A stretch of 39,890 nt of DNA from Colwellia sp. (lineage in GTDB: Bacteria; Pseudomonadota; Gammaproteobacteria; Enterobacterales; Alteromonadaceae), in contig NZ_JABSOV010000031.1 in the NCBI RefSeq assembly GCF_013215345.1, positions 1 through 39,890 of the forward strand, read 5' to 3'. How positions within the stretch are numbered: the stretch's first letter is position 1; every line of letters begins with the position of its first letter. A program made the translations under genes and the position numbers. Positions 1-9,072 of the stretch are shown piece by piece. The notes under the pieces are model-generated. The model did no database searches. It had not been told where the DNA came from and saw only the letters and a program-made list of their open reading frames with translations.

Positions 1-1
1 C

Positions 2-2020
2 GGACAAAATGAAGCAGTAAAATATGTTAGCGGCCCATGCCTAGTATTGGCAGGCGCTGGCTCAGGTAAAACCGGGGTTATTTGTCAAAAAATCGCCTAC
101 CTCATTCAAAAATGTGACTACAAAGCACGTAATATTGCCGCGGTAACCTTTACCAATAAAGCGGCACGTGAAATGAAAGAACGTATCCAAAAAATGTTGG
201 GCAAAGACTTAACCCGTGGTTTAACGGTTTCTACTTTCCACTCACTTGGTCTTGATATTGTTCGTCGGGAAATAAAAATCCTCGGTTATAAACCTGGCTT
301 TACCTTATTTGATGATCAAGACAGCTTAGCCTTACTGAAAGAATTAACCATAGATGAACTCGATGGTGATAAAGATTTACTGAGTAAGCTACAGAGTAAG
401 ATTTCAAATTGGAAAAATGATTTGTTCTTGCCTGATGATGCGATAAAATCTGCTAATGATGCTGACAGCGTTGAGTGCGCTGAATTTTATCAGCGTTATC
501 ATAAACATATGAAAGCTTATAATGCTTTAGATTTTGATGATTTGATCCTTATTCCAACACTGTTACTGAAAAACTACCCAGAAGTGTTAGCACGTTGGCA
601 AAACAAGATACGTTATTTATTGGTCGATGAATACCAAGATACCAACGCCAGTCAATATGAATTAGTCAAACAGCTTGCCGGTGAACGAGCACGTTTAACT
701 GTTGTAGGTGATGACGATCAGTCCATTTATTCTTGGCGTGGTGCCAAACCGGAAAATTTAGTACAACTGGGTAAGGATTATCCAAACTTAAAGTTGATCA
801 AATTAGAGCAAAATTACCGCTCCAGTGGCCGTATATTAAAGTGTGCCAACGTACTCATTGCCAATAACCCACATATCTACGATAAAGCCTTGTTTAGTGA
901 TCTTGCCTACGGCGTTGAACTAAGAGTTATTCAAGCAAAAAATGAAGAAAATGAAATTGAACGGGTTATTGGTGAGTTAATTGGTCATCGCTTTATGAAT
1001 CGCAGCCAATATAAAGATTACGCGGTACTTTATCGTGGTAACCACCAATCACGTTTACTTGAAAAAGCGCTGATGCAAAACCGTATCCCTTATAAAATAA
1101 GTGGCGGTACTTCATTTTTCTCTCGGGCAGAAATCAAAGACATTATGGCTTACCTACGAGTATTGGTTAACCCTGATGATGATAATGCTTTTTTACGTAT
1201 TGTTAATGTGCCTAAGCGTGAGTTAGGCCCTGCTACGTTAGAAAAAGTCGGCACTTACGCAAATATGCGTCAAATTAGTATGTTTGCTGCCAGTTTTGAG
1301 CTCGGTTTAGAGCAAACCTTAACTGGTCGTAGCTTATTGAAGATGCAAGCCTTTACTCGATGGGTAGTTAATATTAGCGATCAAGCTGAGCGAGGTGATA
1401 CTGCCGCAGTATTACGCTCGATGATTCGTGAAATCAATTACGAAGACTTCCTTTATGATACCTCCCCCAGTGCAAAAGCTGCCGAGATGCGCATGAAGAA
1501 TGTTACCGAACTTTTTAGTTGGGTTACCCAAATGCTCGAAGGTAGTGATGACCAAGAACCTATGACCTTGCCAGAAATTGTCACTCGTTTAACTTTGCGC
1601 GATATGATGGAGCGAAATGAAGAGGAAGAGAGTAACGACCAAGTGCAATTAATGACCCTGCATGCTTCTAAAGGCCTTGAGTTCCCTTATGTATTTCTTA
1701 TTGGTATGGAAGAAGGGCTATTACCTCATCAAGCCAGTATTGATGAAGGCAGTGTTGAAGAAGAACGTCGCCTTGCTTATGTTGGTATTACTCGCGCTAA
1801 GCGTGAGTTAATATTTACTTACGCACGAGAGCGCAGACAGTTTGGTGAGCTCTCTCGCACTGAAGCGAGTCGATTTTTACATGAGCTGCCACAAGATGAT
1901 TTAAATTGGGAGCTTGGTGCGTCGAAGAAAAAGACTGTAGAGCACGTCGAACAATCCAATAAACAAGGTATGGCCGGTTTACGTGCCCAGCTGGCTAAAG
2001 CCAAAGAAGCAAAAAAATAA
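2..2020 (+). CDS. rep: ATP-dependent DNA helicase Rep (5' end cut by window edge)
   Basis: Superfamily 1A 3'-5' DNA helicase that helps replication forks pass bound proteins. The frame is open from base 2, and its first residues ([24 protein letters not shown] region) match the start of E. coli Rep, so only about five codons appear to be missing; the TTG at 47 lies inside Walker A and is not the start. Visible motifs: Walker [22 protein letters not shown] (Ia), [10 protein letters not shown] (II), [15 protein letters not shown] (III), LEQNYRSS (IV), [12 protein letters not shown] (V) and [10 protein letters not shown] (VI). The tail [10 protein letters not shown] also fits Rep rather than UvrD or PcrA. 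The stop lies just after an A7 run, and degenerate copies of the last ~125 bases follow downstream. Confidence 0.96.
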   Translation, partial: GQNEAVKYVSGPCLVLAGAGSGKTGVICQKIAYLIQKCDYKARNIAAVTFTNKAAREMKERIQKMLGKDLTRGLTVSTFHSLGLDIVRREIKILGYKPGFTLFDDQDSLALLKELTIDELDGDKDLLSKLQSKISNWKNDLFLPDDAIKSANDADSVECAEFYQRYHKHMKAYNALDFDDLILIPTLLLKNYPEVLARWQNKIRYLLVDEYQDTNASQYELVKQLAGERARLTVVGDDDQSIYSWRGAKPENLVQLGKDYPNLKLIKLEQNYRSSGRILKCANVLIANNPHIYDKALFSDLAYGVELRVIQAKNEENEIERVIGELIGHRFMNRSQYKDYAVLYRGNHQSRLLEKALMQNRIPYKISGGTSFFSRAEIKDIMAYLRVLVNPDDDNAFLRIVNVPKRELGPATLEKVGTYANMRQISMFAASFELGLEQTLTGRSLLKMQAFTRWVVNISDQAERGDTAAVLRSMIREINYEDFLYDTSPSAKAAEMRMKNVTELFSWVTQMLEGSDDQEPMTLPEIVTRLTLRDMMERNEEEESNDQVQLMTLHASKGLEFPYVFLIGMEEGLLPHQASIDEGSVEEERRLAYVGITRAKRELIFTYARERRQFGELSRTEASRFLHELPQDDLNWELGASKKKTVEHVEQSNKQGMAGLRAQLAKAKEAKK

Positions 2021-2262
2021 GCCCGCAGATGATTTAAATTGACGGTTTTTAGCTAGTAAGAAAGGTGCGGCGAAGCAGAAAACCATAGAGCACGTTGAGC
2101 AATCCAATAAACAGGGCATGGCAAGTTTACGTGCTCAGCTGGCTAAAGCCAAAGAAGCTAAAAATAAGCCAACCGATGATTTAAATTGGCGGCTTTTAGC
2201 TATAAAAAAGGTGCGCAAAGCATAAAACCATAGAGCATATTGCACAATCGAATAAACAAAGC
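1895..2262 (+). repeat. Three tandem, decaying copies of the rep 3' end
   Basis: A unit beginning GATGATTTAAATTG starts at 1895 (inside rep), 2028 and 2175, so the periods are 133 and 147 bases. All copies share the segment encoding roughly [12 protein letters not shown], and copies 1 and 2 also share [12 protein letters not shown]. Copy 3 stops near 2262, at the end of the convergent receiver gene. Copies 2 and 3 are in frame with each other but +1 relative to rep. Copy 2 carries TGG to TGA at 2040-2042. They are not translated as part of the present rep reading frame, so they look like remnants of an older, longer repetitive C-terminal tail or of later duplications. Confidence 0.9.
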
Positions 2263-2266
2263 AGGA

Positions 2267-2689
2267 TTAGCTAGCTACTGTGACCCTTCGCATATCGGTA
2301 AGTATTTTTTTTAACTCTTGGTAGGAAATAGGCTTTCTCAGTAAAGCTTTGACATTAGCTAAAGCTAAGGTTTTCCTTAGTAAAGGCTCATCATTTTCTG
2401 CACTGGTCATTAAGCAACACACTTGCTCTGGTTTTTCCTGCAAAAATCTATAGAGTAATTTATAACCGCTAAAGCTATCCATATATAAGTCGCACAACAC
2501 CAAAGAATAAGCGTTTTCTTTTAGTAACGCTAAGGCTTCTATTGGTGAAGTACAGCCAGTGACTTGATAACCCCATTCACCTAAAATTGTTGAAATTGCC
2601 TTAAGGAATATACGCTGGTCATCTATTAATAAGATACTGCGGTCATTAGAACTGGCTTGAGCTTGATGACTATCCATAGTTACTCTCAA
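2267..2689 (-). CDS. Stand-alone CheY-like response regulator receiver protein
   Basis: A single receiver domain of 140 residues with no output domain. The acidic pair is D23-D24 (LLIDDQR), the predicted phosphoacceptor is D67 (LVLCDLYMD), the switch threonine is T95 (CLMTSAE) and the conserved lysine is K119 (LLRKPIS). All catalytic receiver residues are present, so it should be phosphorylated by a histidine kinase, but none lies beside it. ATG codons at residues 1 and 5 are both possible starts. It follows ubiB on the same strand after 69 bases and is convergent with rep; its stop codon sits at the edge of the third rep repeat. Partner kinase and output are unknown. Confidence 0.88.
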   Translation of the reverse strand: MRVTMDSHQAQASSNDRSILLIDDQRIFLKAISTILGEWGYQVTGCTSPIEALALLKENAYSLVLCDLYMDSFSGYKLLYRFLQEKPEQVCCLMTSAENDEPLLRKTLALANVKALLRKPISYQELKKILTDMRRVTVAS

Positions 2690-2758
2690 AATTTAAATGA
2701 GTAACAACTAAAGATAGATCATCAGTTTAAAAAGACAAACTTTGCTAGAAAAGGTTTC

Positions 2759-4324
2759 TTAGCTGAGCAGTATGGCTGAGGCGATAAGAATACCGGCAAC
2801 AATCACGCTATAAGCCAACTTTTGATTTTGTTTACTTTGTTGCGCCAACATAGCTTGCATCAATAGAGTTTGTTGATGCTGGTTTTCACGACTAGTTTTC
2901 AAATAGTCATACACTAAATCGGGCATTTCAGGCAGCTTTTCATTCCAAAACGGTAAGTTAGCCTTAATTTTTCCAAAGACAGCTTTAAAGCCCATCTGCT
3001 CTTTCACCCAGTTTTCTAAAAATGGTTTTGCCGTTTGCCATAAATCTAACTGCGGATAGAGCTGACGACCTAAACCTTCGATATACAATAAGGTTTTTTG
3101 CAGCAAGACCAGTTGCGGCTGTACTTCCATATTAAAACGGCGGGCGGTATTAAATAAATTAACCAGCACTTGGCCAAACGATATTTCCGATAACGGCTTA
3201 TTGAAAATAGGCTCACAAACTGTACGGATAGCAAACTCAAACTCATCAACACTAGTACTTGCTGGCACCCAACCAGAATCAACGTGCAATTGCGCTACTT
3301 TTCGATAATCACGATTAAAAAAGGCAACAAAGTTTTCTGCTAAATAACGTTTATCTTCTCGATTTAAGGTACCAACGATACCGCAATCTATAGCAATCCA
3401 AGTGGGGTCATCAGGGTTAGTGGCATTAACAAAAACATTACCTGGATGCATATCGGCATGAAAGAAACTATCGCGAAATACCTGGGTGAAAAAAACTTCA
3501 ACACCACGTTCAGCCAGTAACTTCATATTGACACCCTGCTCGTTTAGGGTATCTATTTCGCCAACGCCAATGCCATAAATACGTTCCATCACCAAGACAT
3601 TTTCAAAGCTATACTCACTATGAATTTCCGGCACATAAAGCGCTTTATCGTATTCGCTACCTTGTTCAAAATTACGTTTTAATTGAATAGCATTAGCCGC
3701 TTCACGGTTAAGGTCTAATTCGTCTAAAATGGTTTTACGATATTCTTCCACCACTTCTTTAGGGCGCAAACGTTTACCATCGGGTAACCAACGCGCGACG
3801 ATGCCAGCAAACAATGACATCACTTTAATATCCGCTAATATGGTTTTACTAATATTGGGGCGCAATACCTTGATAACGATATTTTGCTCTTGTTCGCCTG
3901 AAACTAAGGTGGCGGTATGAACTTGCGCAATAGAGGCTGATGCCAGCGGGGTTAGCTCAAAGTCTTTAAAGTGCTGCTCAAAAACCTCAATGCCCATGGC
4001 ATCAATAATAAGTTGCTTTGCTTGTTCGCCATCAAATGGGGTTACCTGGTCTTGCAATAAGGCTAGTTCATCGGCTAATTCTGGCGGTAATAAATCACGC
4101 CTTGTTGATAGCATTTGACCGAACTTAATAAAAACTGGCCCTAGCGTTTCTATCGCTAAGCGAAATCTTTGTTCTGGCGTTTTATCTTTATGCTGGTTTC
4201 TCAACCAAAACAAACTGTTTCGACCGACTTTGACATACCAAGGCAACAGACCTGCGGGTACCATTTCATCTAGACCAAAGTTCAAGAAGGTTTTAACGAT
4301 TTGATATAGACGTTGGCTACTCAC
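2759..4324 (-). CDS. ubiB: UbiB, ABC1/ADCK-family atypical kinase/ATPase for ubiquinone synthesis
   Basis: Membrane-associated protein-kinase-like ATPase needed for coenzyme Q biosynthesis. Family hallmarks are visible: KFGQ (67-70, the KxGQ motif), the alanine-rich nucleotide loop [10 protein letters not shown] (about 127-136), the lysine in VIKVLRP (about 152), HADMHPGN (289-296) and the metal-binding aspartate in AIDCGIVG (D313). The C-terminus has the expected hydrophobic membrane segment (residues about 500-520). At 521 residues it is slightly shorter than E. coli UbiB (546). It is the last gene of ubiE-ubiJ-ubiB, 66 bases after ubiJ, which is the usual order in gammaproteobacteria. The receiver gene downstream may be co-transcribed. 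Confidence 0.96.
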   Translation of the reverse strand: MSSQRLYQIVKTFLNFGLDEMVPAGLLPWYVKVGRNSLFWLRNQHKDKTPEQRFRLAIETLGPVFIKFGQMLSTRRDLLPPELADELALLQDQVTPFDGEQAKQLIIDAMGIEVFEQHFKDFELTPLASASIAQVHTATLVSGEQEQNIVIKVLRPNISKTILADIKVMSLFAGIVARWLPDGKRLRPKEVVEEYRKTILDELDLNREAANAIQLKRNFEQGSEYDKALYVPEIHSEYSFENVLVMERIYGIGVGEIDTLNEQGVNMKLLAERGVEVFFTQVFRDSFFHADMHPGNVFVNATNPDDPTWIAIDCGIVGTLNREDKRYLAENFVAFFNRDYRKVAQLHVDSGWVPASTSVDEFEFAIRTVCEPIFNKPLSEISFGQVLVNLFNTARRFNMEVQPQLVLLQKTLLYIEGLGRQLYPQLDLWQTAKPFLENWVKEQMGFKAVFGKIKANLPFWNEKLPEMPDLVYDYLKTSRENQHQQTLLMQAMLAQQSKQNQKLAYSVIVAGILIASAILLS

Positions 4325-4390
4325 GGTGATTATTAGTTCCTATACGTTATTAGTAATATTCAATTGGCAATGTTCGTCAACTAAGCTGAA

Positions 4391-5092
4391 TTATTTAGCA
4401 GCCAACTTAGCAAAGAGTTTATCGATACGCGCAGATATTGTGGTAACTTCGCGGGCAATTGCTGTGGTTTGCCCATTAAAAGCACTTACTTGACTTCGGG
4501 TTACTACTAAGCGTTTCTCATGAACTAGATATTCACTAATATCAGCTTCTATTTGCTTGCCTGTTGCTGATATTGATTTGGTAATTTTATTACCAAACTG
4601 TAATAACTTATGAGTGGGCACATCACCAAGGTGCTTAGCGAGCTCAGATTGCCAGTCTATGGCAAGTGATTGAGCAATGTTAGCAAATTGTTGTGCTATT
4701 TTGATATCACCATTAACATCCAATTCATCTTGTTTGATTAATTGCGTCAGCGACTGATTAGCTTTTAATTTTTTCAGCGTCTTTATACTGGTTTTTATAG
4801 TACAGTCACTGGTATCAACTTGAGATCTGACCATAACCATAGCTGGGCTAGAGCCAGTATCGACACTAAAAGATAATTTAAATGAAAGTTCTGCTAAGGC
4901 AAGGGTTAGCGTTTTTTGGTTTAAAGCGGCAAAAGAAATAGCTTTATTATTGTTTAAAGCCAAGGCTTTATTAATAATCAATTCAAGTGTTGCTGTGGCA
5001 ACTTGTGCCAATAATAGGCCTTCAGCAAATGCAGTGCTAGAACTCACTTGGGAGTTTAATGGCGTTAATTCCTTGTTGTTCGAAGCTTGCAT
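4391..5092 (-). CDS. ubiJ: UbiJ, SCP2-domain ubiquinone biosynthesis accessory factor
   Basis: Predicted soluble lipid-binding factor of the aerobic ubiquinone biosynthesis complex. The sequence is poorly conserved, but position and architecture fit: an N-terminal SCP2-like region (about residues 20-120) followed by helical sequence ending in a short coiled-coil-like tail (TTISARIDKLFAKLAAK). Length is 233 residues against about 200 in E. coli. It starts 2 bases after the ubiE stop, so the two genes are almost certainly translationally linked, and ubiB follows. The call rests mainly on operon context plus the SCP2-like pattern. Confidence 0.85.
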   Translation of the reverse strand: MQASNNKELTPLNSQVSSSTAFAEGLLLAQVATATLELIINKALALNNNKAISFAALNQKTLTLALAELSFKLSFSVDTGSSPAMVMVRSQVDTSDCTIKTSIKTLKKLKANQSLTQLIKQDELDVNGDIKIAQQFANIAQSLAIDWQSELAKHLGDVPTHKLLQFGNKITKSISATGKQIEADISEYLVHEKRLVVTRSQVSAFNGQTTAIAREVTTISARIDKLFAKLAAK

Positions 5093-5094
5093 GG

Positions 5095-5922
5095 TTAAAA
5101 CTTATAACCTTTATGTAAGGCAACTACACCACCGGTTAAGTTTTTAAAACTGGTTTGTTCAAAGCCGGCGTTATCCATCATGCTTTTCAAGGTTTCTTGA
5201 TCCGGATGCATACGAATTGACTCCGCTAAGTATTTGTAGCTTTCACCATCCTTTGCCACCAACTCACCCATTTTAGGTAGGATATTAAATGAGTAAAAAT
5301 CATAGGCTTTATTCAATAATTCATGTTCTGGCTTTGAAAATTCTAAAACAAGTAAACGGCCGCCCGGTTTTAATACCGAATAAATCGAGCGTAAAGCTTT
5401 ATCTTTATCGGTTACATTTCGTAAACCGAAGGCGATAGTGACAATATCAAAAGTATTTTCTTCAAAAGGTAAGTATTCAGCATTTGCTTGTACATAGTCA
5501 ATATTTTGCACTAAGCCTTTATCACGTAACTTATCACGGCCAACATTTAACATTGAGCTATTAATATCAGCTAACACGACTTTACCTTCACGGCCCACTA
5601 GCTTAGAAAATTTAGCGGTTAAATCACCTGTACCGCCAGCTAGATCTAAAACCTTATTACCTGGGCGAACACCACTGGCGTCAATAGTAAAACGTTTCCA
5701 CAAACGGTGAATACCAAATGACATTAAATCATTCATCACATCATATTGCTTTGCTACCGAGTGAAAAACCCCTGCCACCATAGAAATTTTATCGTCTTTT
5801 TCTATGGTTTTATAACCAAAATGCGTGGTGCCTTTACTTTCGGCTGAAGTGTCGGCATCTGTAGGTGTTTTCTGGTTTGTCGGTAAGTCACTGGCTTGAG
5901 GATTTTTATCTGAGGATGACAT
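5095..5922 (-). CDS. ubiE: UbiE, demethylmenaquinone/ubiquinone C-methyltransferase
   Basis: SAM-dependent C-methyltransferase acting on 2-octaprenyl-6-methoxy-benzoquinol and, where present, demethylmenaquinol. Visible: [24 protein letters not shown] (about 53-76), the SAM-binding motif LDLAGGTGD (92-100), an acidic residue after strand 2 (VLADIN), [24 protein letters not shown], and the C-terminal [12 protein letters not shown]. It is 275 residues; the first ~28 are a Ser/Asp/Thr-rich extension compared with the 251-residue E. coli protein. First gene of the ubiE-ubiJ-ubiB operon; its promoter should lie in 5923-6190, back-to-back with the predicted small RNA. Confidence 0.97.
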   Translation of the reverse strand: MSSSDKNPQASDLPTNQKTPTDADTSAESKGTTHFGYKTIEKDDKISMVAGVFHSVAKQYDVMNDLMSFGIHRLWKRFTIDASGVRPGNKVLDLAGGTGDLTAKFSKLVGREGKVVLADINSSMLNVGRDKLRDKGLVQNIDYVQANAEYLPFEENTFDIVTIAFGLRNVTDKDKALRSIYSVLKPGGRLLVLEFSKPEHELLNKAYDFYSFNILPKMGELVAKDGESYKYLAESIRMHPDQETLKSMMDNAGFEQTSFKNLTGGVVALHKGYKF

Positions 5923-6192
5923 GGTAAATTCACTTAAAGCAATATTAAAACTATAATTGTCGATAGTTTACTGTATGCATGCTAAATCACCAAATACCCA
6001 ACAGCTTTTTTATTGATCTAACTAGGGGCTGTTGATCTTTCGCGGTTAAATTTTGTTCGCTTCTTTCAAAGAGAGTAAAGCGTTTTATTCGCGGCGAGAC
6101 TTGTGTAGCCATTTACTTGTCATCAAATGGCACCAAATGGCACTAATAAATGTAATAAAACAACAATAATGAAATAAAGTTACACAATCGAC

Positions 6193-6221
6193 TTGCAAAA
6201 ATAGAGTTTCTACTCTATACT
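6193..6221 (+). promoter_or_regulatory. Sigma70-like promoter of sRNA A with embedded inverted repeat
   Basis: TTGCAA (6193-6198), a 17-base spacer, then TATACT (6216-6221): five of six consensus matches at the -10 and optimal spacing. An inverted repeat ATAGAG-N6-CTCTAT occupies 6201-6218, so its right arm overlaps the -10. The same dyad sits in the same register in the sRNA B promoter. It is probably an operator, which is an inference. Confidence 0.7.
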
Positions 6222-6227
6222 TCTTGT

Positions 6228-6320
6228 CGTTCCCTTATACGGACGCTTGTTGTAATAATTGAATATTCTAGCTTTCCTCATAGCTAACTCACCGATAGCC
6301 TTTGCTATCGGTTTTTTTTT
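6228..6320 (+). ncRNA. Predicted small RNA A (about 93 nt)
   Basis: The transcript predicted from the promoter at 6193-6221 would start near 6228. It folds into a 5' hairpin (CGTTC 6228-6232 with GGACG 6241-6245), then an unpaired A/U-rich stretch containing TTGTAATAATT (6250-6260), then a hairpin TAGCT/AGCTA (6269-6273, 6282-6286) with loop TTCCTCAT, and an intrinsic terminator at 6292-6320. No plus-strand gene lies on either side, so an orphan transcript is the simplest reading. It is related to the element at 30465-30574. I do not recognise the family. It ends 35 bases from the 3' end of the convergent GGDEF gene. Confidence 0.68.
6292..6320 (+). terminator. Intrinsic terminator of sRNA A
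   Basis: Perfect 8-bp stem CCGATAGC (6292-6299) with GCTATCGG (6304-6311), a four-base loop and nine T residues (6312-6320). On the minus strand no T-run follows the stem, so it works only in the plus direction, where no protein gene precedes it. Confidence 0.9.
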
Positions 6321-6355
6321 CCTAAAATAAAGTAAATTAGCTTGAGAAAGCATAG

Positions 6356-7963
6356 TTATATGCTGAAGGTTTGCGCTGAATTAGCAGTTAAATTAGCAAG
6401 CGCGTTATTCCTGCCTCTTTCTTTAGCCTTATATAATGCTTCATCCGCGGCAGCAATAAGACTACTGGGATCACTGCCCTTTTGCGGCACTATTGAACAA
6501 TAACCAATACTAATAGTTATCACCGCCTCAACCTGGGAAAACTCATGTTTAATGTTTAACGCTTCAATCGACTTTAGACAACGATCAGCAATCAATTTAA
6601 CGTCATGAGTATCAAGTAAAACAAATGCAAACTCTTCACCGCCATACCTAGCAACCATATCAACAGCGCGATTGACTTGCTGCTTAAGACAAGCCCCAAC
6701 CTTTCTCAAACACTCATCACCCGCTAAGTGACCATAGTTATCATTGTAGGCTTTGAAAAAATCAATATCGATTAACAAAAAGGACACCGATGATTCTTGT
6801 CTGATAGCTCGCAACCATTCCCTATCTAAAAATTCATCCATAAAACGCCTATTGGCAATACCGGTCAAACCATCAATCCTAGAGAGCTTTTTTAAGCGCT
6901 TATTGGCTTCGTTCAGTTCATTAGTTTTTTCGATGACAATGCGTTGCACCAAATTAGCTCGCTTGGTAATACTGCGAATATAAGCCGTAATAAATAGGGT
7001 AAAGATGATACCGGCGCCAACAACAAATAAAGGTAAGACACTTCGTCTTACCGAAATATAACTTTGTGTAGGTGAACCAATTAAGCTCCACTTACGTCCT
7101 AATATTTCAGGCAGTGCTTTCTTATAGATAATATTTTTATCAACGGTAAAGCCTGTTGATGAACTATGGCTATGGAGTAAATCAATATTATTCGGCTGGG
7201 TATCATCAATAACATCGATTTCTAAACCTAGCAATTCGTCATTTAATGTTGAACTAGCAAAAATATCGGCAATACGATACACCCCCAGAATAAAGCCCTG
7301 TAGGTTTTGTTTGCGCTTAGCTAAGGTGCTTGGCTGGCCTTTATATAGCGGCAAAAAGGCTAAAAAAGCTTTACTGCTATTATTTTCTTGCACCAGGGTG
7401 ATACTGGCAGTCGCTCGTGCCTTAGCGCTATCACGGGACTTTTCTAAAGTCTCTCGTCTGGTTGCATTTGATGCCAAATCAAAACCAAAAGCAGCTTCGT
7501 TACCTACTAAAGGCTCGACATAATAAACGGGAAAATACTCAGGCCTTTGTTGCGCTACCGCCATATGGCCTTGTGCTTTACGCTCAGTGAATTCAAAATC
7601 TGCAAAGTCCTTTCTTAACTCTGTCTCAAAAGCTTGTCTTTGCGCATGGAGAACCCGTGGTATCCATTCCAATGCTTGGATATCATTATGACGACTTAAG
7701 GTTTTTCTTGCTTGAGTGGTAAAGGTATGAAAATCAGGAATGTTTTCTTGGCTAAACAGTGTCGCTATTGTATATAAAGCTTCAATATTGATTTCTATTT
7801 CTCGGGATAACGAGGCAGCGCGTTCATCAATATCTTTTTGGAACTCACTAATAATGGCTTTTTCTTCGACATCATAAAGGAACCAACCACTTAGCGTAGA
7901 GAGTAACATGCCGGCAATCATGACAAAAATTTGCATTGCTGCATTGTTAGTTTTTAAAGCCAT
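6356..7963 (-). CDS. CHASE-domain membrane diguanylate cyclase (GGDEF)
   Basis: Makes cyclic di-GMP from two GTP. One membrane segment near the N-terminus (about 9-31), a periplasmic CHASE-type sensor region (about 75-290), a second membrane segment (about 309-331), a short coiled coil (340-360), then a GGDEF domain (about 362-525). The active-site loop is GGEEF (441-445), a functional variant, and the inhibitory I-site RAVD (432-435) is at the correct five-residue distance, so the enzyme is probably active and product-inhibited. Residues DGLTGIANRR, DIDFFKAYND and YGHLAGDECL fit the family. Ligand unknown. It is a single gene on the minus strand, divergent from the ABC exporter operon. Confidence 0.94.
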   Translation of the reverse strand: MALKTNNAAMQIFVMIAGMLLSTLSGWFLYDVEEKAIISEFQKDIDERAASLSREIEINIEALYTIATLFSQENIPDFHTFTTQARKTLSRHNDIQALEWIPRVLHAQRQAFETELRKDFADFEFTERKAQGHMAVAQQRPEYFPVYYVEPLVGNEAAFGFDLASNATRRETLEKSRDSAKARATASITLVQENNSSKAFLAFLPLYKGQPSTLAKRKQNLQGFILGVYRIADIFASSTLNDELLGLEIDVIDDTQPNNIDLLHSHSSSTGFTVDKNIIYKKALPEILGRKWSLIGSPTQSYISVRRSVLPLFVVGAGIIFTLFITAYIRSITKRANLVQRIVIEKTNELNEANKRLKKLSRIDGLTGIANRRFMDEFLDREWLRAIRQESSVSFLLIDIDFFKAYNDNYGHLAGDECLRKVGACLKQQVNRAVDMVARYGGEEFAFVLLDTHDVKLIADRCLKSIEALNIKHEFSQVEAVITISIGYCSIVPQKGSDPSSLIAAADEALYKAKERGRNNALANLTANSAQTFSI

Positions 7964-8399
7964 TTGAAATCCTTAGTCAACTTCGTCCCTAACACTACTT
8001 ATACCAAGACTCAGCAACCATTATATTGGCAGCCTCTAAAGGACATCTGCTATTTATGCTAATAGTAAGTAGAAGGAATATTCATGAGGGATATTAATAA
8101 TATAATGTGATTCGCACAAGAGGTATCTACCAAAATCAGTACAATATAAAAGCATAAGTTAGAGCGATTAAGTCCCACTTCTGAAGGTTCCGGTGATTTA
8201 ATCCAAGGGTAAAAACAAAATAAATTTTATAGCGTTTTACATTTACATTATCCTAACTGAGAAAATATAAACTCGATAGAGAATTAGCTAGCTTGTTACA
8301 AAACTGTTAACACTTATTGTTTACTCTAACCTAATAGCATTATATGGTTCACTGTAATGCTATTAGCTTGTTTCAATCCACAATACAAAAGGAATTGTT
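7964..8399. other. 436-base divergent intergenic region
   Basis: Lies between the GGDEF gene (minus) and the ABC exporter operon (plus), so it should contain both promoters. A possible plus-strand promoter is TTGTTA (8293-8298), 16 bases, TATTGT (8315-8320). A perfect 12-bp inverted repeat follows at 8331-8366. I see no ORF and no riboswitch that I recognise in 7964-8290. Confidence 0.6.
8331..8366. repeat. Perfect 12-bp inverted repeat in leader of the ABC operon
   Basis: CTAATAGCATTA (8331-8342) and TAATGCTATTAG (8355-8366) are exact reverse complements separated by 12 bases. It lies just downstream of a plausible promoter and 33 bases before the TTG start of the exporter ATPase. No T-run follows, so it is not an intrinsic terminator. 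It could be an operator or an mRNA 5' hairpin. Confidence 0.8.
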
Positions 8400-9068
8400 T
8401 TGTCCTTAGTTATCCAATCGCTCAACCATCAAATCATCGATGGAGATAATCATCGTCATTTATTAATCGATTTAAACTTATCCGTTGCCCCAGGTGAATG
8501 TGTGGCATTAATGGGCGACAGTGGTAGTGGTAAAACGACCTTACTCAATTTAATAGCAGGTCTTGAGCCAATTCAGCACGGTAAGATTGCAGTAGCAGGC
8601 ATCTCATTAACACAAGCCAGTGATAAACAACTTAGTCAGTTACGCAAACAGCATATAGGTATTATTTTCCAACAATTTAACTTGCTAACTAGCTTGTCGG
8701 TGCAAGATAACATTGAATTCAGCGCCAAACTGGCGGGTCGCTATGATGCTCAGCATGGTCTAGCGTTAGCAGAGCAACTTGGTATAAGCGGTTTATTAAA
8801 AAAGTATCCGGCAACCTTGTCTGGGGGTGAAATGCAGCGAGTAGCCATTGCCCGCGCGCTAAACAGTAAACCTAAATTGCTGCTTGCCGATGAGCCAACG
8901 GGCAATTTAGATGAAAAGAACAGTAGTCAGGTAGTAGCGCAGTTAGTCAAACTGGCCAAATCTAACAACACGGCACTACTCATGGTAACTCATAGCGCTG
9001 ATGTCGCCGCAAGTATGGATAAGATCTATCGCTTACAAGAATCCTCCATTAGCCTAGTTAGCGGTTAA
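8400..9068 (+). CDS. ABC transporter ATP-binding protein, LolD/MacB class (AttE-like)
   Basis: ATPase subunit of a FtsX-type ABC exporter. Walker [10 protein letters not shown] (39-47), Q-loop IIFQQFNLL (about 88-96), signature LSGGE (140-144), Walker B LLADEPTG (161-168) and the H-loop VTHS are all intact. Length 222 residues is typical. The start is TTG at 8400, supported by AGGA six bases upstream and by the alignment of the first strand; there is no nearby in-frame ATG. The permease begins 4 bases after the stop. With the permease and the CrtC/AttH-like lipoprotein it forms an AttEFGH-type operon. Confidence 0.92.
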   Translation: MSLVIQSLNHQIIDGDNHRHLLIDLNLSVAPGECVALMGDSGSGKTTLLNLIAGLEPIQHGKIAVAGISLTQASDKQLSQLRKQHIGIIFQQFNLLTSLSVQDNIEFSAKLAGRYDAQHGLALAEQLGISGLLKKYPATLSGGEMQRVAIARALNSKPKLLLADEPTGNLDEKNSSQVVAQLVKLAKSNNTALLMVTHSADVAASMDKIYRLQESSISLVSG

Positions 9069-9072
9069 GCGG

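Larger units (their letters stand above)
5923..6355. other. 433-base intergenic region, ubiE to GGDEF gene
   Basis: Both flanking genes are on the minus strand. The part next to ubiE (5923-6190) should hold the ubiE promoter; it contains a short direct repeat, AAATGGCAC, near 6125-6143. The right part (6193-6320) holds a complete plus-strand promoter-to-terminator unit described separately as sRNA A. No convincing ORF is present. Confidence 0.8.

Noticed and set aside
6125-6143. Direct repeat AAATGGCAC twice near 6125-6143
   Set aside because: Only two short copies; not a CRISPR or iteron array.
7964-8330. Search for a c-di-GMP riboswitch near the c-di-GMP genes
   Set aside because: No GEMM-type core seen on either strand in this or the other intergenic regions.
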